Of a stretch of DNA of 64,000 nt, positions 24,330 to 37,247 are shown piece by piece (positions within the stretch are counted from its first letter, which is position 1; every line of letters starts with the position of its first letter). A model generated the notes under the pieces. It saw only the letters and a program-made list of their open reading frames with translations, ran no database searches and was not told the DNA's origin. Position numbers and translations under genes: made by a program. This stretch comes from Neltuma alba (Eukaryota > Streptophyta > Magnoliopsida > Fabales > Fabaceae): positions 62,001 through 126,000 of the forward strand of contig NW_021637061.1 of the NCBI RefSeq assembly GCF_004799145.2. The letters are read 5' to 3'.

Positions 24330-26492
24330 TATGAAAAACCTGATCATAGTGCATCAAATTACACTGCCCTATGAAATTCTGGGAAGAAATCCCAGGTAAT
24401 TTGTGCTTCTGTATTTTCAAAATTTAGTTTGGATCACTAGCAGGGAGCCAACATTGACTACCGAATGCTGTTATCCTGTTATGTTGGTTGAATCTTCTAA
24501 GAGACCCAATGTTGTTCTGTACTGTCCATTTACATAAGTAAAAAATTAAATATCACTAAAGCACATTTAAAAAAATCATGGCAATAGATTTAGCGAATCT
24601 TTTGGTCCAAAACTGAAAAAGTATGTTCTCAAGAATAGGAAAAGTTACACTCCTACAAGCTTTATATGGAGGGTTCTGTAGAATTCCCTTCAAGCTTTAG
24701 GTTGGAAGTGACTATGTTTCCTGGTGAAAACATGCCTTCAGTTCCTTTACTGAAACTATCACGACAGAAAGTGGGGTTTCTGAATATTAAAGAAATGAAA
24801 CAGACAAGAATGAAATATTTTGTGAATTTGAGGGAAGAAGTCCGCTAGCAGCAGATAAATTCTTCACGGAAGCCAGTAATCAGAGCCACGCCAGTTGATA
24901 GACAGAGGACACAAAAATTGCACACAAGACAGATCTATTGATCAGGCTTCTGGGAGTGAGACGTAAATATTTGGTTTTGTCCAACCAACAGTTGCATTTT
25001 GGTGTATTCTTGGATGACAATTCTAGGCTAATAAACAAAAGTGGATGTATCGTTGGGCAATATTCTTCTTTCTGATATCATTAGGCAGCGTACTAGTAAC
25101 TTCCCCGAAGTCTAACAAGTTGCAGAACGAAGTACCAAGCTTGTGTTTACAAGTATGTTTTATATGAACCCAAATAATCATTTTAGTCTTGTGTAATTAA
25201 TTACCTTACTGGATCTTTCTTTCTTATGATCTCATCAGCAACCTTTATGTTAATTTAGCAGAAAACAACAATAGTTTTGCTGTTTAACCGGGTCTATAAT
25301 CATTCCTGTGGTTTTGCCATGGTCTACGTAATTTGTTATTTATGATTTTGAACAAAAACTTTTAACAGACATAGAAATCAAAATGTGATGTTATTGATGA
25401 AAGTAGGACACTACCATCACCGTGCAGTATTTCTCTTTATTGGGCCTAAACCTAAAGACAAAGGGTTTAGGCCCCTATGATTATTGAAGGCAGGTACACG
25501 ATGGATGTATTTAGTTTTTGACCCTACAGAATATTATCAGATAGAATTTCAACAAATTATTTTATTTATATGCTCTGTTTATTGACATGGAACACTGATT
25601 TTATATTAGTGATTCACAAGGATAAGCGGCCACACCTGATATAGGAAATGCATGGAATTCCTCAAGGGGTTCAAGTTCGGAATATGTGATTGCAGTAAGC
25701 TCTTCCAACTTCAATTAAAAATGCCATGGTGGACAAATGGGTGGCAGAGAAAGGGGGGGTGCTCTGTGTGGTACGATGAAGAAGCTCAAATGGGTGGTAG
25801 AGAATTAGGCAGAATTTTTTTTTTTTGGTTTATGTTATTATCAAGCGTTCATTTTTCTTTCAATTCTGTGTTAATTATGTTGAGCAGAATTCTCAAATTA
25901 ATGTTCAAGAAGCTATTTCTTGTGGAGATGTAAATCTTTGTTCTTCAACCTTAGATGTTCATTTTGTTTCCATGTTCTTCAATATTAGCTGTTCATTTTT
26001 GTTCCGCATATACTCCTCTTTACATGCCTATGATGTTCAACAGTTATATGATGATTTGCTTTGGCTTGTATAACCCGTTGACCATATTATGATATATTTG
26101 CATAGAGATTCACACAGCCAAGTGGGGAAAATTCAAAGGAATGCTGATGGAACGATTGATTGAGTTTTTTTATTTTTAGTGTATAGTTGGATTCTTTTTT
26201 TTTGGGTTTGTTTATGCATAGCGTATTTGAGAGTATAACAGAGCGGTTTTTTTTTTTTTTAATGGTTTGTTTTGCATAGAGATTTTTTTTTTTGGGGGAA
26301 TGAACTATAGTTATTTGGATGAGGGGAGACCATATTCAAAAAACACAGCTTCCCATCTAAACCTTACGGGAGAAAAGAAGAGCATGACTTGGGCTTCGCA
26401 TCAACTCCGCTAATAAAGAAGACGCTACTGTGCGAACTTAATAAGATCAGTTGGTCAGTTTCTAAATAAATACATCATCAAATCGATTTTCA
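24330..26492. other. Intergenic tract, no recognised gene
   Basis: Short open frames exist (24666-24848 and 25652-25933, +) but show no known domain or splice logic. Poly-T runs are frequent from 25815 to 26295. Confidence 0.4.
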
Positions 26493-26554
26493 ACTCAGAG
26501 TTTTTTCCGTCGCTAATCTGTCGCTAACCTGATTCTTTTAAAAATAAAATAAAA

Positions 26555-26760
26555 TGCCACATGGCGCCTCTATGAATTACCACGTCATCACTGGGAAATA
26601 CCTCCACGTATCTCTGCCACCTCACCTCTACCTGTCATGTGTGCTGCCACCTTACATCTGCCTGCCACATCATCACTAGGAACCACCTCCACGTGTGCTG
26701 CCACCTCACCTCTGCCTGCCACGTGTCACCACCACATAATTCCCTCTTCAAAGTGACTTC
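26555..26760. repeat. Short tandem repeats with ACGTG motifs in the CACTA core
   Basis: Units of roughly 60 bp built on CACCTC..CTGCC and CCACGT; TCCACGTGTGCTGCC and GCCACGTGTC contain G-box cores (CACGTG). The counterpart block in the other CACTA copy is about 54060-54310. Confidence 0.5.
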
Positions 26761-26765
26761 TCCAT

Positions 26766-26819
26766 GGCTCGAACCTAGGACCTCCTCTCTGCGCGCGTGC
26801 TGCTTTACCAGTTGAGTTG
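26766..26819 (-). other. tRNA-like (Pol III A-box/B-box) segment inside the CACTA element
   Basis: On the minus strand CAACTCAACTGGTAAAGC resembles a tRNA D-arm/A box and GGTTCGAGCC (26766-26775) is a full B-box match; their starts are 44 nt apart, as in tRNA genes (positions 8 and 52). No complete cloverleaf is evident, so it is a tRNA-derived or SINE-like remnant rather than a working tRNA gene. Confidence 0.5.
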
Positions 26820-28095
26820 CAATGAACCTGTTGACTTATTATGTAAAATTAAATATATATAAAATTATTTTACACAAACAATTATATATATTATTAAAAA
26901 CTAAAACTATACTTTATGATAATTTTAACCATAACTATTTTAATGAAAAAATAATTTTTCAATATTTGTTTTATAATTTTTTATTTTTAAAAAATAATTT
27001 TTAATATAATTTTAATTTCTAACTGCACTAATCTTGAATTTTAAATCATAAATAATTTTTTTATAAATATTTTTTAAATTTATTTTTTAATTAACATTGA
27101 TAAGATATACAATTTAATGATATATGTATTATATTACATTATATTATATTATCCATATGTGTTTTATATATTTGAAGAAAATCATTTATAATTAGTCAAA
27201 AAATCTTGTTATTCAAAAAATAACTACTATAATAAAATCTAATAAATTATTCTATATAAAAAATTAAATGATTTGAATAGATTATGATAAATAGTATTTT
27301 CTTGCTTGTATATATATCCTATGTAATTTATTTTCTTAAAAATTTTTATATCTACCATTTGTTTTTGTGTTAAGACCAAAATCAATCTATCATGGGTATT
27401 AATTATATCATGATTAAATTTTATTGTTTAATGATTGAAATTCAAAATTCACTTCAATATTAATTTGCATTCATATAAATTTATTAAATCGTTTTGAATT
27501 TCTATCATATATTATATATTTCAATATATTTTACATATGATAAAATTATTTCTTTCTTATATCAGTTTGTATAAAAAAGTTATTAATATTCTTATTGTAT
27601 TTTTTAATTATTATTAATAATCAAGAGGAATTTATTTTAACAAAATATAAATAAGTTTTCTAAGAAATTATCTTTCTATTTTCAGTATATACATAATGAT
27701 GACATGAATGATGACAATATCTTCATTAACACCAACTCCACAAGTATATCAATTTATTTTATAATTAAAAATGTTTTTAAATCATTATATTCTTAATTGT
27801 TATAATATAATTTTTGTAAGATTATAATTTAAAATAACGAAGTTTAAAATTAGTGACGGATTAGCGACGGAATTGTGATGGAATAGAATTAGCGACGGAA
27901 TTAGTGACAAAAACTTCTATTGCAAACAATTTAACGATGGAATTAGCGACGGAAATTTCCGACGGAAAAAATTCCGTCGCTAAATATTTACTGACGGATT
28001 TTCTGATAGATTAGTGATGGAATTTAGCGATGAACAGAAATTCCGTCACTAATCCTTCGCTAATTCCATCGCTAATTAACTGTTTTTTTGTAGTG

Positions 28096-28705
28096 TCTAT
28101 AAGTAAAAATAAAAACCAAAACCGACGAACATGTACACATATTATAATGGTGTGTGTATATCAATAATCAATGAATTAATAAATTAATGATTTAAAATTT
28201 ATTTAACTACATGAAAGAAAATGTAAAACTTTGCATGAATACTAAATATTTCCAGACTTAATGTTTTACTTTGGTCAAATGCATAATAACATCCTTAGGC
28301 AAATATAATTCTTGATCCTTTAAGTTTGCCCTTATTTTAGTTTTGGTTTCTAAAAAGGCAAAGTGATCCCGGTTTTTAATGAATTATAGGAACTAATTTT
28401 TTAAATAAAAAGAAACTTGATGGACCAAAAACTTAGAATTTGAAACTTGAGGGACTAAAACCAAATGAAGGCAAACTTCATGGACTAAATGTTTTAATTG
28501 CATCCTTAAACTGATAATAAGCTTCAAATAATTATTTTGAATTTAGATTATGATTTTCTACATATTCATTTGAAATTTTAAGTTTAAATTAAATCAAATC
28601 TAAATCAATGAAATTGCATCTTTATATATGATAAATGTTCTGTTTGTTCCAGTAAGTCACGCTAAGGAACTTTAAAAAAAAAAAAAAGGAACATTTTCAA
28701 TTTTC
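28096..28705. other. AT-rich tract between CACTA relic and satellite array
   Basis: No gene recognised. The 5' end of the Helitron-like element may lie here but was not located. Confidence 0.35.
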
Positions 28706-30835
28706 TAGTAGTGGTGCCGATCGGGCATTGCAAGGTTTCAGGATGCGACGGGTCTTCTGTGATGGTGAATGTCTCAAAAAGACTAAGATGTTTCCAAATA
28801 GTGGTCTCGATCAGGTCTTGCAAAGCTTCATGATACGACATGTCTCCTATGACATAGTGGTGCTGATCGGGTATTGCAAAGCTATGTGATGTGATGGGTC
28901 TTTTTGGGTGAACAACAGTACTTTAACACAATGCGGTTTGGATGTTTAAACAAAAAGAAGGTGAGAAACAAAATCAAAAGAAATTAAACATCGCAACGGG
29001 TCTTCTGTGACAGAGAATGTCTCACAAAGTACTAAGTGTCGTCGACTAGTAGTGTCGAATGGGTCTCGCAAAGCTTCATGATACGATGAGTCTTTTATAG
29101 GTGAACCACAGTGCTTTAATGCAATGAGATGTGGAAGTTTAAAAGAAAATAACTAAGAGAGGAAATGAGAAGAAATCAAACGTTTCAACGGGTCTCCTCT
29201 AACAGCAAATGTCTCACAAAGTGCTACGTGTCTTCAAAAAGTGGTGCCAAACAGGTTTCGCAAAGCTTCATGATGTGACAATTCTTTTGTGGATGAATAA
29301 CAATGCTTTAATGCAATGAGGCCTGAAAGTTTAAAAGAAAAGAAATGAGAAAGAAAATCAAAAGAGATGAAACATTGCAACAAGTCTTCTGTGACAGTGG
29401 ATGTTTGATAAAGCAGTAGGTATCATTGAATTTCCAAATGGGTCTTGCAAACCTTCATGATACGGTGAGCCTGTTGTGGGTGACCAATAATACTTTAACG
29501 CAATTAGGTGGAAAAGTTTAATAGAAAAGAAACAAGAAAGAAAATCAAAAGAGATCAAACGTTGCATCGGGTCTTCTCTGACAGCAAATGTTTCACAAAG
29601 CATTAGATGTCTTCAAGTAGTGGTGCGGAACAAGTCTTGCAAAGACTCATGATGCAACGTGTCTTTTATGGGTAAACATGGGTGTTTTGATACAATTTGG
29701 TCAAGAAGATTAAAAGAAAAGAACCTAGAAAGCAGTAAAAAGAAATCAAGTGTTGCAACATAACAAGTCTGTTGTGGCAGCGAATGTCTCACAAAGCAGT
29801 AGGCATCATCGGATAGGGGTACTGAACAAGTCTTACAAAGCTTCATGCTGCGACGATTCTTTTATGGGTCAACAACGGTATCCAATGAGGTCCATTGGAA
29901 ATTTAAAAGAAAATAAACGAAAACAAAATCAAAAGAAATCAAACTTTACAATAGGTATTATGTGACGGCAAATTTCTTCCAAAGCACTTGGTGTCTACGA
30001 ATAGTAGTGCCAAATGGGTCTTACGAAGCTTCATGATGTGAGAGGTCTTTAATGGCTGAACAATGGTGTTTTAATGCAATGGGGTCTCGAAGTTTAGAAA
30101 AAATGAAACAAGGAAGAAAATCAAAACAAATCAAGCGTTGCAATGGGTTTTCTATGGCATCGAATGTCTCATCACAAAGCAGTAGGTGTCTTCAAATAGT
30201 AGTGCTAAATGGGCTTGCAAAGCTTCTTAGTGCAACGGGTTTTTTGTGGGTGAACAATAGTGCTTTAATGCAATGAGGTATGGAAGTTTAAAAGAAAAAA
30301 ATGAGAAAGAAAATAAAAAGAAATCAAAGGTTGCAACAGCTCTTCTTTGATAACGAATGTCTCCCAAAGCACTAGGAGTCATTGAATAGTGGTGGCGAGC
30401 GGGTCTTACAAAGCTTCATGATGCAATGGGACTTTTGTGGCTGAACAATGATGCTTTAATGCAATAATATCTAGAAGTTCAACAGAAAAGAAATAAGAAA
30501 GAAAAACAGAGGAATAGTGGTGCCGAGCGGGTCTTGCAAAGCTCTATGGTGTGACGTGTCTTCTGTTAGTGAACAACAATGCTTCGATGCAATGAAGTCT
30601 ATAGGAAATTTTAAAAAAATAAATAGAAAATAAAATCAAAAGAAATTAAATGTTGCAATTGGTATTATGTGAGAGAAAATTTCTCCCGAAGCGCTAGGTG
30701 TGTTTGAATTGTGGTGCCGAACGAATATTGTAAAATCTTGATGATAGGACGGATCTTGGGTTGGTGAATGACGATGCTGTAATGCAATAAGTTCTGAAAG
30801 TTTCAAAGAAAAGAAACAAGAAAAACATGCATATA
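28706..30835. repeat. Tandem array of ~190-bp repeats (about 11 units)
   Basis: The marker CAAAGCTTCATGAT and variants recurs at 28821, 28877, 29069, 29261, 29448, 29640, 29836, 30024, 30218, 30409, 30537 and about 30731, with spacing mostly 187-196 bp; a few units are shortened (56, 90, 128). Each unit also has a GGGTCTTCTGTGACAG-type block, TGTCTCACAAAGCACTAGG and an A-rich AAAGAAAAGAAA stretch. Units are well diverged. Open frames inside are by-products. Confidence 0.82.
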
Positions 30836-30840
30836 CATCC

Positions 30841-30869
30841 ACTCACGCATCGCGTGGGTTCTGGACTAG
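30841..30869 (+). mobile_element. Helitron-type 3' terminus closing the satellite array
   Basis: An 8-bp stem (ACTCACGC / GCGTGGGT with one G-U, loop ATC) is followed 7 nt later by CTAG and then T, matching the Helitron 3' end pattern of hairpin plus CTRR inserted before T. It lies directly after the last 190-bp unit, so the array is probably part of a non-autonomous Helitron. The 5' TC end was not identified. Confidence 0.6.
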
Positions 30870-30933
30870 TTTTTTTTTTTTTTTTCAATTAAACAATAAG
30901 GTACCCCAACCTGTCCCAGATTGTTGCCCTTCA

Positions 30934-31262
30934 TTCTATTTGATTGTGGGGAAGGCTAATAATCAATTATAATTGTAGACTTTGTTTAATACTATTTTTG
31001 GTCTCTTAAGAGTAGATTCATAAAATTTTTTTGGAAATAAGTAATAGAAAATAATTAAAAAAAAGTTTGGATTATTGTTCTAAAAAATTATATTTTGGTT
31101 CTATTTGATTTTAGGGAAGGCTCATAATCAAATATAATTTTAGACCTTGTTTAATGCTATTTTTGGTCTTTTAAGAATAGATTCATAAATAAGTATTAGA
31201 AAATATTTTTAAAAGAGTTGGATTATTGTTTTAGGAAATTATATTTGAGAAAAAATATAAAA
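30934..31262. repeat. Tandem duplication, ~165-bp period, two copies
   Basis: TTCTATTTGATT..GGGAAGGCT and the following text (TTTGTTTAAT, CTATTTTTGGTCT, AGATTCATAAA, GGATTATTGTT) occur twice in direct order. Confidence 0.65.
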
Positions 31263-33517
31263 ATTGTTTGAAATAATGGCTCTTTTTTAATCAGCATGAA
31301 ATAATTGTTCTTGAAAAGAAATTAGAGAAAAAATTAAAAAAATTGTTTGATTCACATGTTTTATATAATTGATGTTGCCGTTATTTTATATTATCTTATT
31401 ATATTAATAAAATAATTTAATAAAAAATAAAATAGAATTTATGACCAAAAATAACATAGAAATTATTTTTCTACAAACAAAAATAACATTTAAATGGATA
31501 TTGTTTTGAACGAAGCCTCAAAAATAGCTTCTAATTAATTTTATCAAGTAACATCTAATTGGTAGAATGTGATGATTCAACCACATCTGATTTGAAATTT
31601 GATCACGATATGTTGACATTTCTATTGTATTTGTGTTTCCAATCGTAATTTCTCCCTCAACTCAAATTTTTTGTACATTCGAGAAATACCTAAATGGCAA
31701 GGCTTTTCATAAGACAGGTATAGTAAAATAAAATTAGCTAACTAGTGAAATGTCTTTAATTAGTTCCCAAATAATTGATGCTTGTTTATATCTCTGATTC
31801 ATAGCTTATAAGTATTTTCACTTAAACTGAGACAAAACTTTCTTAATGTATTTATCTCGTATTTCGTAAATCACTATTGAAAAGCTGTTTTGAAGTCATT
31901 TCAAGATGATCATTCAAAGATGAATCATCAGAAGATGATTTTTAAAAGGTTGATAAAAGGCTCACAGCGCTATTTCCTTACAAGATTAAAAGCAACTACT
32001 GAAGACTTGAAAGCAACTATAGGAGAACAAGAAAACACTCAATTCCAAGATAACCAAAGGCACATTGCAGAACAACTGGCAGCGAATGATTTTAAGTGTG
32101 AAGACTTGAATTCACAGCCATAAGAACACAAAGGTATTGAAGAAATTGTTGGATCTGCAATATCTTACTGTTGATAAATACCAAGGAATCAGAATATCAG
32201 AACGGAAGGCTTGCAATATCATCTAAGAGGTAAGACTTTGGGCCAATTATTTATAAGTCTTTGTTTAAGGAAAACATGTTCTAGTGACTGTGACTGCTTT
32301 TGGGAATCCACAGTTTGTGCCATGGTTGGATTTATTTCGCAAACTCAAAAGTAGTGTAAGGGATAACCAGAAGTCAAATAATAATATATTAATAATGGAA
32401 AGAAGGAAGAGGCTGGAGACCAAAGTTCAGAAGACGCTCCAAGTTCTAAGGAAGATATAGTTTGGCTGTTTTTGAATCACAGAGATACACAGTTAAAGCT
32501 GCCATGCACGTTAGGGATCAGAAGGCTGCAATGTACTAACATATATAATTATGCTTAATTATATACTCCCTCCATTACATAAAAAGTGTTGCGAAAAAAT
32601 ATTTCACATGAGTCAAGAAAATTATTAAATAATCTAATAAGTCTAGGCAAAATCAATCTATCACTTTCATAAGCCCATGCAATAAAGGAAAACCGACTTC
32701 GAGAACAAATCAACCTCTTGGTTTCTGATCAAATGTAATAACAAGTCTTATTATTTATAAATTACAATTATATGACCTAAAGACACATTTTTTTTAGTAC
32801 TACCTCTATCTTTCATATAAGAATTAGTTGGGGATTGAATTTTCTTTCTTAGAGTCATGAAAAGGGTAAAAAGATTAGCGCTCTTATTTATCCTTCCCTC
32901 ATCATTTTTCTTTATAGAGATCTAAGCCTGTTTCATTGAAGTTGAAATTACTTATTATGTGCCTCGTCTTAATGTCGACAAACTTTGTTGAGGATATGAA
33001 TGCATTTAATTATTTTCCGCTGTAATAAACTCTTCTTTAGCTAAATTCTCTTCTCAATTGTCACCCGAAAAAAAAAAAAATTCTTCTCAAATGCGTTGGA
33101 TCAAACTGCTGCATGTTTCACGGCAACAAGTGTGAAAAATGTCTATCAAAAGTCTTCACAAAAACATGTATCACAATTCTTAAGACTTCAGTTAATTGGG
33201 TGTATTATATCTAACAACCTTAACTTAGAGGTGCGTACATGCCACATTTGGCTTGTGAGTAAACCTCAAAATTACGTTTCATTTCACACGAAACAGCTTC
33301 TAAATATCTCAAACTTATTCAACATAAAAACACTAATATATATACATACACACATACTCTTTTAGTCCTATTTATAAGTCACTTCTTATATGTTTCACAC
33401 AAAATAAAAAAAATCTTAAACTTTATCATTAACTCTCATTTAAAATTTAATAAATTTTTATTTTTATACTTATTTAATATACATGATACCCCATGAAAAC
33501 AAAGTCAATACAATAAT
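31263..33517. other. AT-rich tract with a possible exon-like or LTR-like segment
   Basis: 31890-32123 (+) is a 77-codon open frame rich in charged residues and without a known domain; its surroundings (to about 32560) are less AT-rich and could be an old LTR. A Stowaway-like left end (ACTCCCTCCATTACATAAAA) starts near 32569 but its partner end was not found. Part of a MITE related to 10430-10700 lies at 33360-33515. Confidence 0.35.
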
Positions 33518-34181
33518 TGTAACATTTTGAATTTTTTGAATTAGGAAAAGCAGAAAATAAAATTCATTAAAATCAGTTAATGCCCAAATAAAATCAGAGA
33601 AAAATTATGAAATGTTGATTTTGAGGGCTTGGAAAATTTCATTCTCCAAAAATGGCTTAAATAATTTTAAAAGTGATTTCTCATTGCAAAATGGTTTATT
33701 TTCTTAGAAAATTCTAAGAAATATATTTTGAGATTTATATTTAAATTGAAAAATTTAGGATAATTATTTGAGATGATAAAGAGGTACTTTGGGGCATAAA
33801 ATCCTTAAAATGAGTTGAGCATTAATTTCTAGAATTAAGGATTTTTTTTTGAAAAATTCAAGAAAAATAGCTAGGAGAAGATTATTGACCCGAAAATTTT
33901 ATGAAAATTATTTTGGGGGTCAAGGAAGCTATTAGATAAGGAAAATCCATATAAAATATTATGGATTTATTTCTGGATTTATTTTATAATTACAGAAAAA
34001 AAATAGTGAAAGGATGGAAGTGAGGACAAAAACTTGTTGAAGGGTATGATAGTCATTTCTCACCCTTCTAATTTGATTAAAGCCATTAGCTCCTCCTTCA
34101 ATCTTCCTTTCGATGGAAACCTGAGAGGATAGAGAGAGATTGAGAAGAAGAAGTCGGGAGGAAATTATTGGACGGGTTTCT
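33518..34181 (+). mobile_element. LTR-like fragment (TGTAAC start), possible chromovirus
   Basis: It begins TGTAACATTTTGAATTTTTT, in the style of plant chromovirus LTRs, and carries a purine-rich AGAGAGAGATTGAGAAGAAG block comparable in position to one in the 37248 solo LTR. It is cut at about 34182 by the next repeat. The far end is not defined. Confidence 0.35.
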
Positions 34182-36040
34182 CCTTAACAAACTCAATTAT
34201 TTTTATATATTTTGATATCTTTTTTATTGGTTTTTGTCAATTTAATTAGTCTTTTTGGTATTATTTGATTATTAATTGATTTAATATGTTTTATTTTGAA
34301 TTATCATTTTATAGTGATAAAATTGTCATATTTTGGTTTAATTGTAATTAATTGATTTTTAAGGATAATTAATGCGCATTATTTTTAAATTTTTGATTGC
34401 AGGTTTTTGGAAGAATTAAAAATAAAAATAAAAATAAAAATAAAGAAAGAAAAAATATTAAAAATAAATTAAAAAAGAAAAAAATAAATTAAAAAAAGAC
34501 TTGGTAAAACGGTGCGTTTTACTGCCTGATCTAAATTCAAATTGATCATCATTCGGTCAGGGAGGCACACACGAGACAGAGCTGAGGGCAGGGACCAATG
34601 ATGGTAGCGCGAACATAGTGGAGGACCAACGATGGCATGAGAACGAAGGACTGAAGTCACCAATCTCCGTCTCCTCCGCGTCTTCATCTTCCATCGATAG
34701 CATCACCTTCACCTTCTTCTCCGCGTCTTCTTCCTGGTGGCAGAGAGTGAGACGAGAGCAGGAGAGAGTGACAGAACCAGAACGAAGGACCAGAGGAGCT
34801 CGACGGCGACAAGGATCAGGGAGGGCGATGACGAGAGGGACCTTTAATCATTCTTCATTCTCCATACTCTTTGCTCTCGGCCAATCCCATCATCTTCCAT
34901 GAATCCAAACATTCAAATCCTCCACCATCACCATTTCTTCCATCCCTGTTAAAATCTGTCACCATCAACCTCTTCTTCGCAGAATCAGAGGGGCGTCGCG
35001 CAACAGAGACAGAAGAGTTGAACAAAGAAGACAGAAATCATTCATCGTCCATTAGTCCATCGCCATCTTCTCCGTTCAGCTCCTTCTCCCTTCAGATTCC
35101 TCACTGTTCTGTCACTTTCTCGGTGGTCCTCCATGGCAACCTGTAGCAGAGTATTAATCATGGCATTCCTCACGGCAAACCGTGGCTAGCACTCTGTAAT
35201 TCTCCAATCCGCAGGAGCTTGGATCTTCACACGGGAGTTTTAATTGCTTTAGCTTCCTGCCCAATAGTTGTTTAACAATTCTTAGGTCTTAGGATCGATT
35301 TTCTAATTATTAAAAAATTTGTATTGTTTAATTTGATTATATTTGGAGATTATTGTGACTGGATTACTACTTAGCATTTGATATTGAGCTGTTTATAGCT
35401 TTAATTTCAATTATAATGTTATGGTTATGACATTTGCATTAATTTGGAGTTAATATGTTGTGATTTTCTGAGATAGCTCGGAATCTTGGATCATAATGTC
35501 TCTTGCTAACTTTAATTTTGTTGTTTTGGATTTAAGAATTGTAATTAAACATTGGTTTTTTGCATCCTTAATTTTATTTTACTATTCTAGTTGTAGTTAG
35601 TAAGTTGGGATTTTGAAAAATATTTTGTGGCAATTCAAGATTTCGAAGTAGCTCAGTTGTTGGATTAAAAGGTTAATTATAATTCTTAATTTATTGTTTT
35701 AACTTCCGTATATGTTGAAGTGAAGATTGCTTGTGCTGTTGAGTTGGAGGATTGATTATTATTATTGTCTACTTGTGTGGTTTATTTTAATTCATTTACC
35801 ATCATTTGCTTTAAAATTATTTTCATATAAAAACATAAAAAACAAGTATTTTAATTTCAATTTAATTCATGACATTTAGTTAACAATTCATCAAATCAAA
35901 ATCTTTCTTGTAGTTGAGGTTCCTTGCATTTATTTATTAGGATTTAGTATCATTTGCGGCTCCTCAAAATGAATATGACCAAGATCATGCACTATATTGT
36001 ATTAATTCGGTTAATTTTTAAAGCCAACTAACGCTTCGTG
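34182..36040. repeat. Unclassified dispersed repeat, copy A
   Basis: It aligns colinearly with 42847-45030, from ACAAACTCAATTATTTTTAT through TTTTTGGAAGAATTAAAAAT to GTATTAATTCGGTTAATTTT. The middle holds a GC-richer segment (34500-35240) with short Ser-rich frames on the plus strand. It may be an LTR or untranslated part of a Ty3-type element; no protein domain was found. Copy A lacks the MULE insertion present in copy B. Confidence 0.6.
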
Positions 36041-37247
36041 CTTCACTCCTCCATGCAAACCAATTAATCAATCAAGGTGAATCTCCTAAGCACTCTTCCA
36101 TCGCTATTTTCTGCTTTGGGAGGCTAAATATGAAGTTGATGATGATTTGAGTTTGGGTTAAGTGAGAGAAGCCAGTGAATGAATTCAAAAAATGATAGGG
36201 GAGGAAGAGAAGTGCTCATTGATGATAATGGTACATGATTTTCAGTTTGCATGTCAGTTTGAAGATTGCATGTGTTGTTTTACTCCCTGTTTTGGCTGCA
36301 AGAAAACAGAGGTTATGGTCGCTGGTTTGAGATGAGAATGGGTTGATGATTATGAAGTATGTTTAATGGTTTGCATGTGGATTCCTTTCCCCTGTTTTGT
36401 GCTGGCCAAAAGCAGGGGTGATAGTCGCTGGTTTAGATGATGATTTCTGCTATTAATGGCGTCCGGTTCACTGGTTTTTGAGAGGAGGATATATGCACAT
36501 AAATATATATAAGCTTGGATGGTGTTTATTTTGCATTTGTGATTATTGAGGCTGGTTCTAGAAATGCATTTTGAATCTGGAAAATTTCCAGATTTGTCAT
36601 AATGTGAAGTTATGGTTGTGTTAGTGTTTAAATCGATTTGGTTTTGATTGGTTATGTTTATGAATACTGAATGCTTATGTATAGATGTTTAAATCATGTT
36701 TAGATTATTAAAAGTGTGATTGAGGATCCTTGGAGGATGGTTTACTTATTAGTTTTGAAGCTAGAAATTTTAGTTATTGATTTTGCTGTTCAAAACTTTT
36801 ATTTGAAAGGATAGGATTCAATGGGTGGGGGTAGTGTTCGGGTTTTGATGAGAATGAGAGGAGTGGATTTAAGTATTGGAAGTACGTCTATATTTTTTTT
36901 TTTGAGCAAAAGGAAGTACGTCTATATAAATATATATATTTATACTGATTCTAGAGTCGTTTGGAGTAGTTTTGGAGGTTAAATTTATTAGGTATTAAAT
37001 TAAAGTTGAAGGAATTATATGCGTAAATGTTTGAAGCAGTTAACTATTTTTAAAGATTCTAAATTAGTTAACAAGTACTGTTCTTTAATGTGGAAATTTC
37101 CAGATTTTACAAGGGGCTGTGTAAGTTATAACAAAAGAAAATAGATAATTAAAGGATTGTAAACGATTTTGAAGGTGTATAAATGTGTGTGTGAATAAAA
37201 TATAGGTAATAGGAAAGGATTAATTGAGAAATGGTGATTGTGGAAGT
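36041..37247. other. Sequence flanking the solo LTR on the left
   Basis: No coding domain. The palindromic text CTGGAAAATTTCCAGATTT (36577) and TGGAAATTTCCAGATTT (37091) also occurs right of the solo LTR (39685), so the solo LTR sits inside an older repeated sequence. Confidence 0.4.

Larger units (their letters stand above)
26493..28095. mobile_element. Non-autonomous CACTA (CMC) element relic
   Basis: The right end is TTTTTTTGTAGTG (28083-28095), the inverse of a CACTACAAAAAAA terminus. Both ends carry clustered subterminal motifs of the type TTAGCGACGGAAT and its inverse TCCGTCGCTAAT (about 26505-26530 and 27855-28070), the hallmark of CACTA transposase-binding arrays. The left terminus is degenerate. 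Inside are a GC-rich block, a tRNA-like segment and about 1 kb of very AT-rich DNA. No transposase ORF. Confidence 0.72.

Noticed and set aside
26766..26819. Functional tRNA gene
   Set aside because: A and B boxes are present but no acceptor stem or full cloverleaf could be drawn.
28706..30835. CRISPR array
   Set aside because: Units are ~190 bp, diverged, with no short exact repeats and unique spacers; eukaryotic context.
31890..32123. 77-codon Lys/Gln-rich frame as a gene
   Set aside because: No homology recognised; may be part of an old LTR. Kept only in the tract description.
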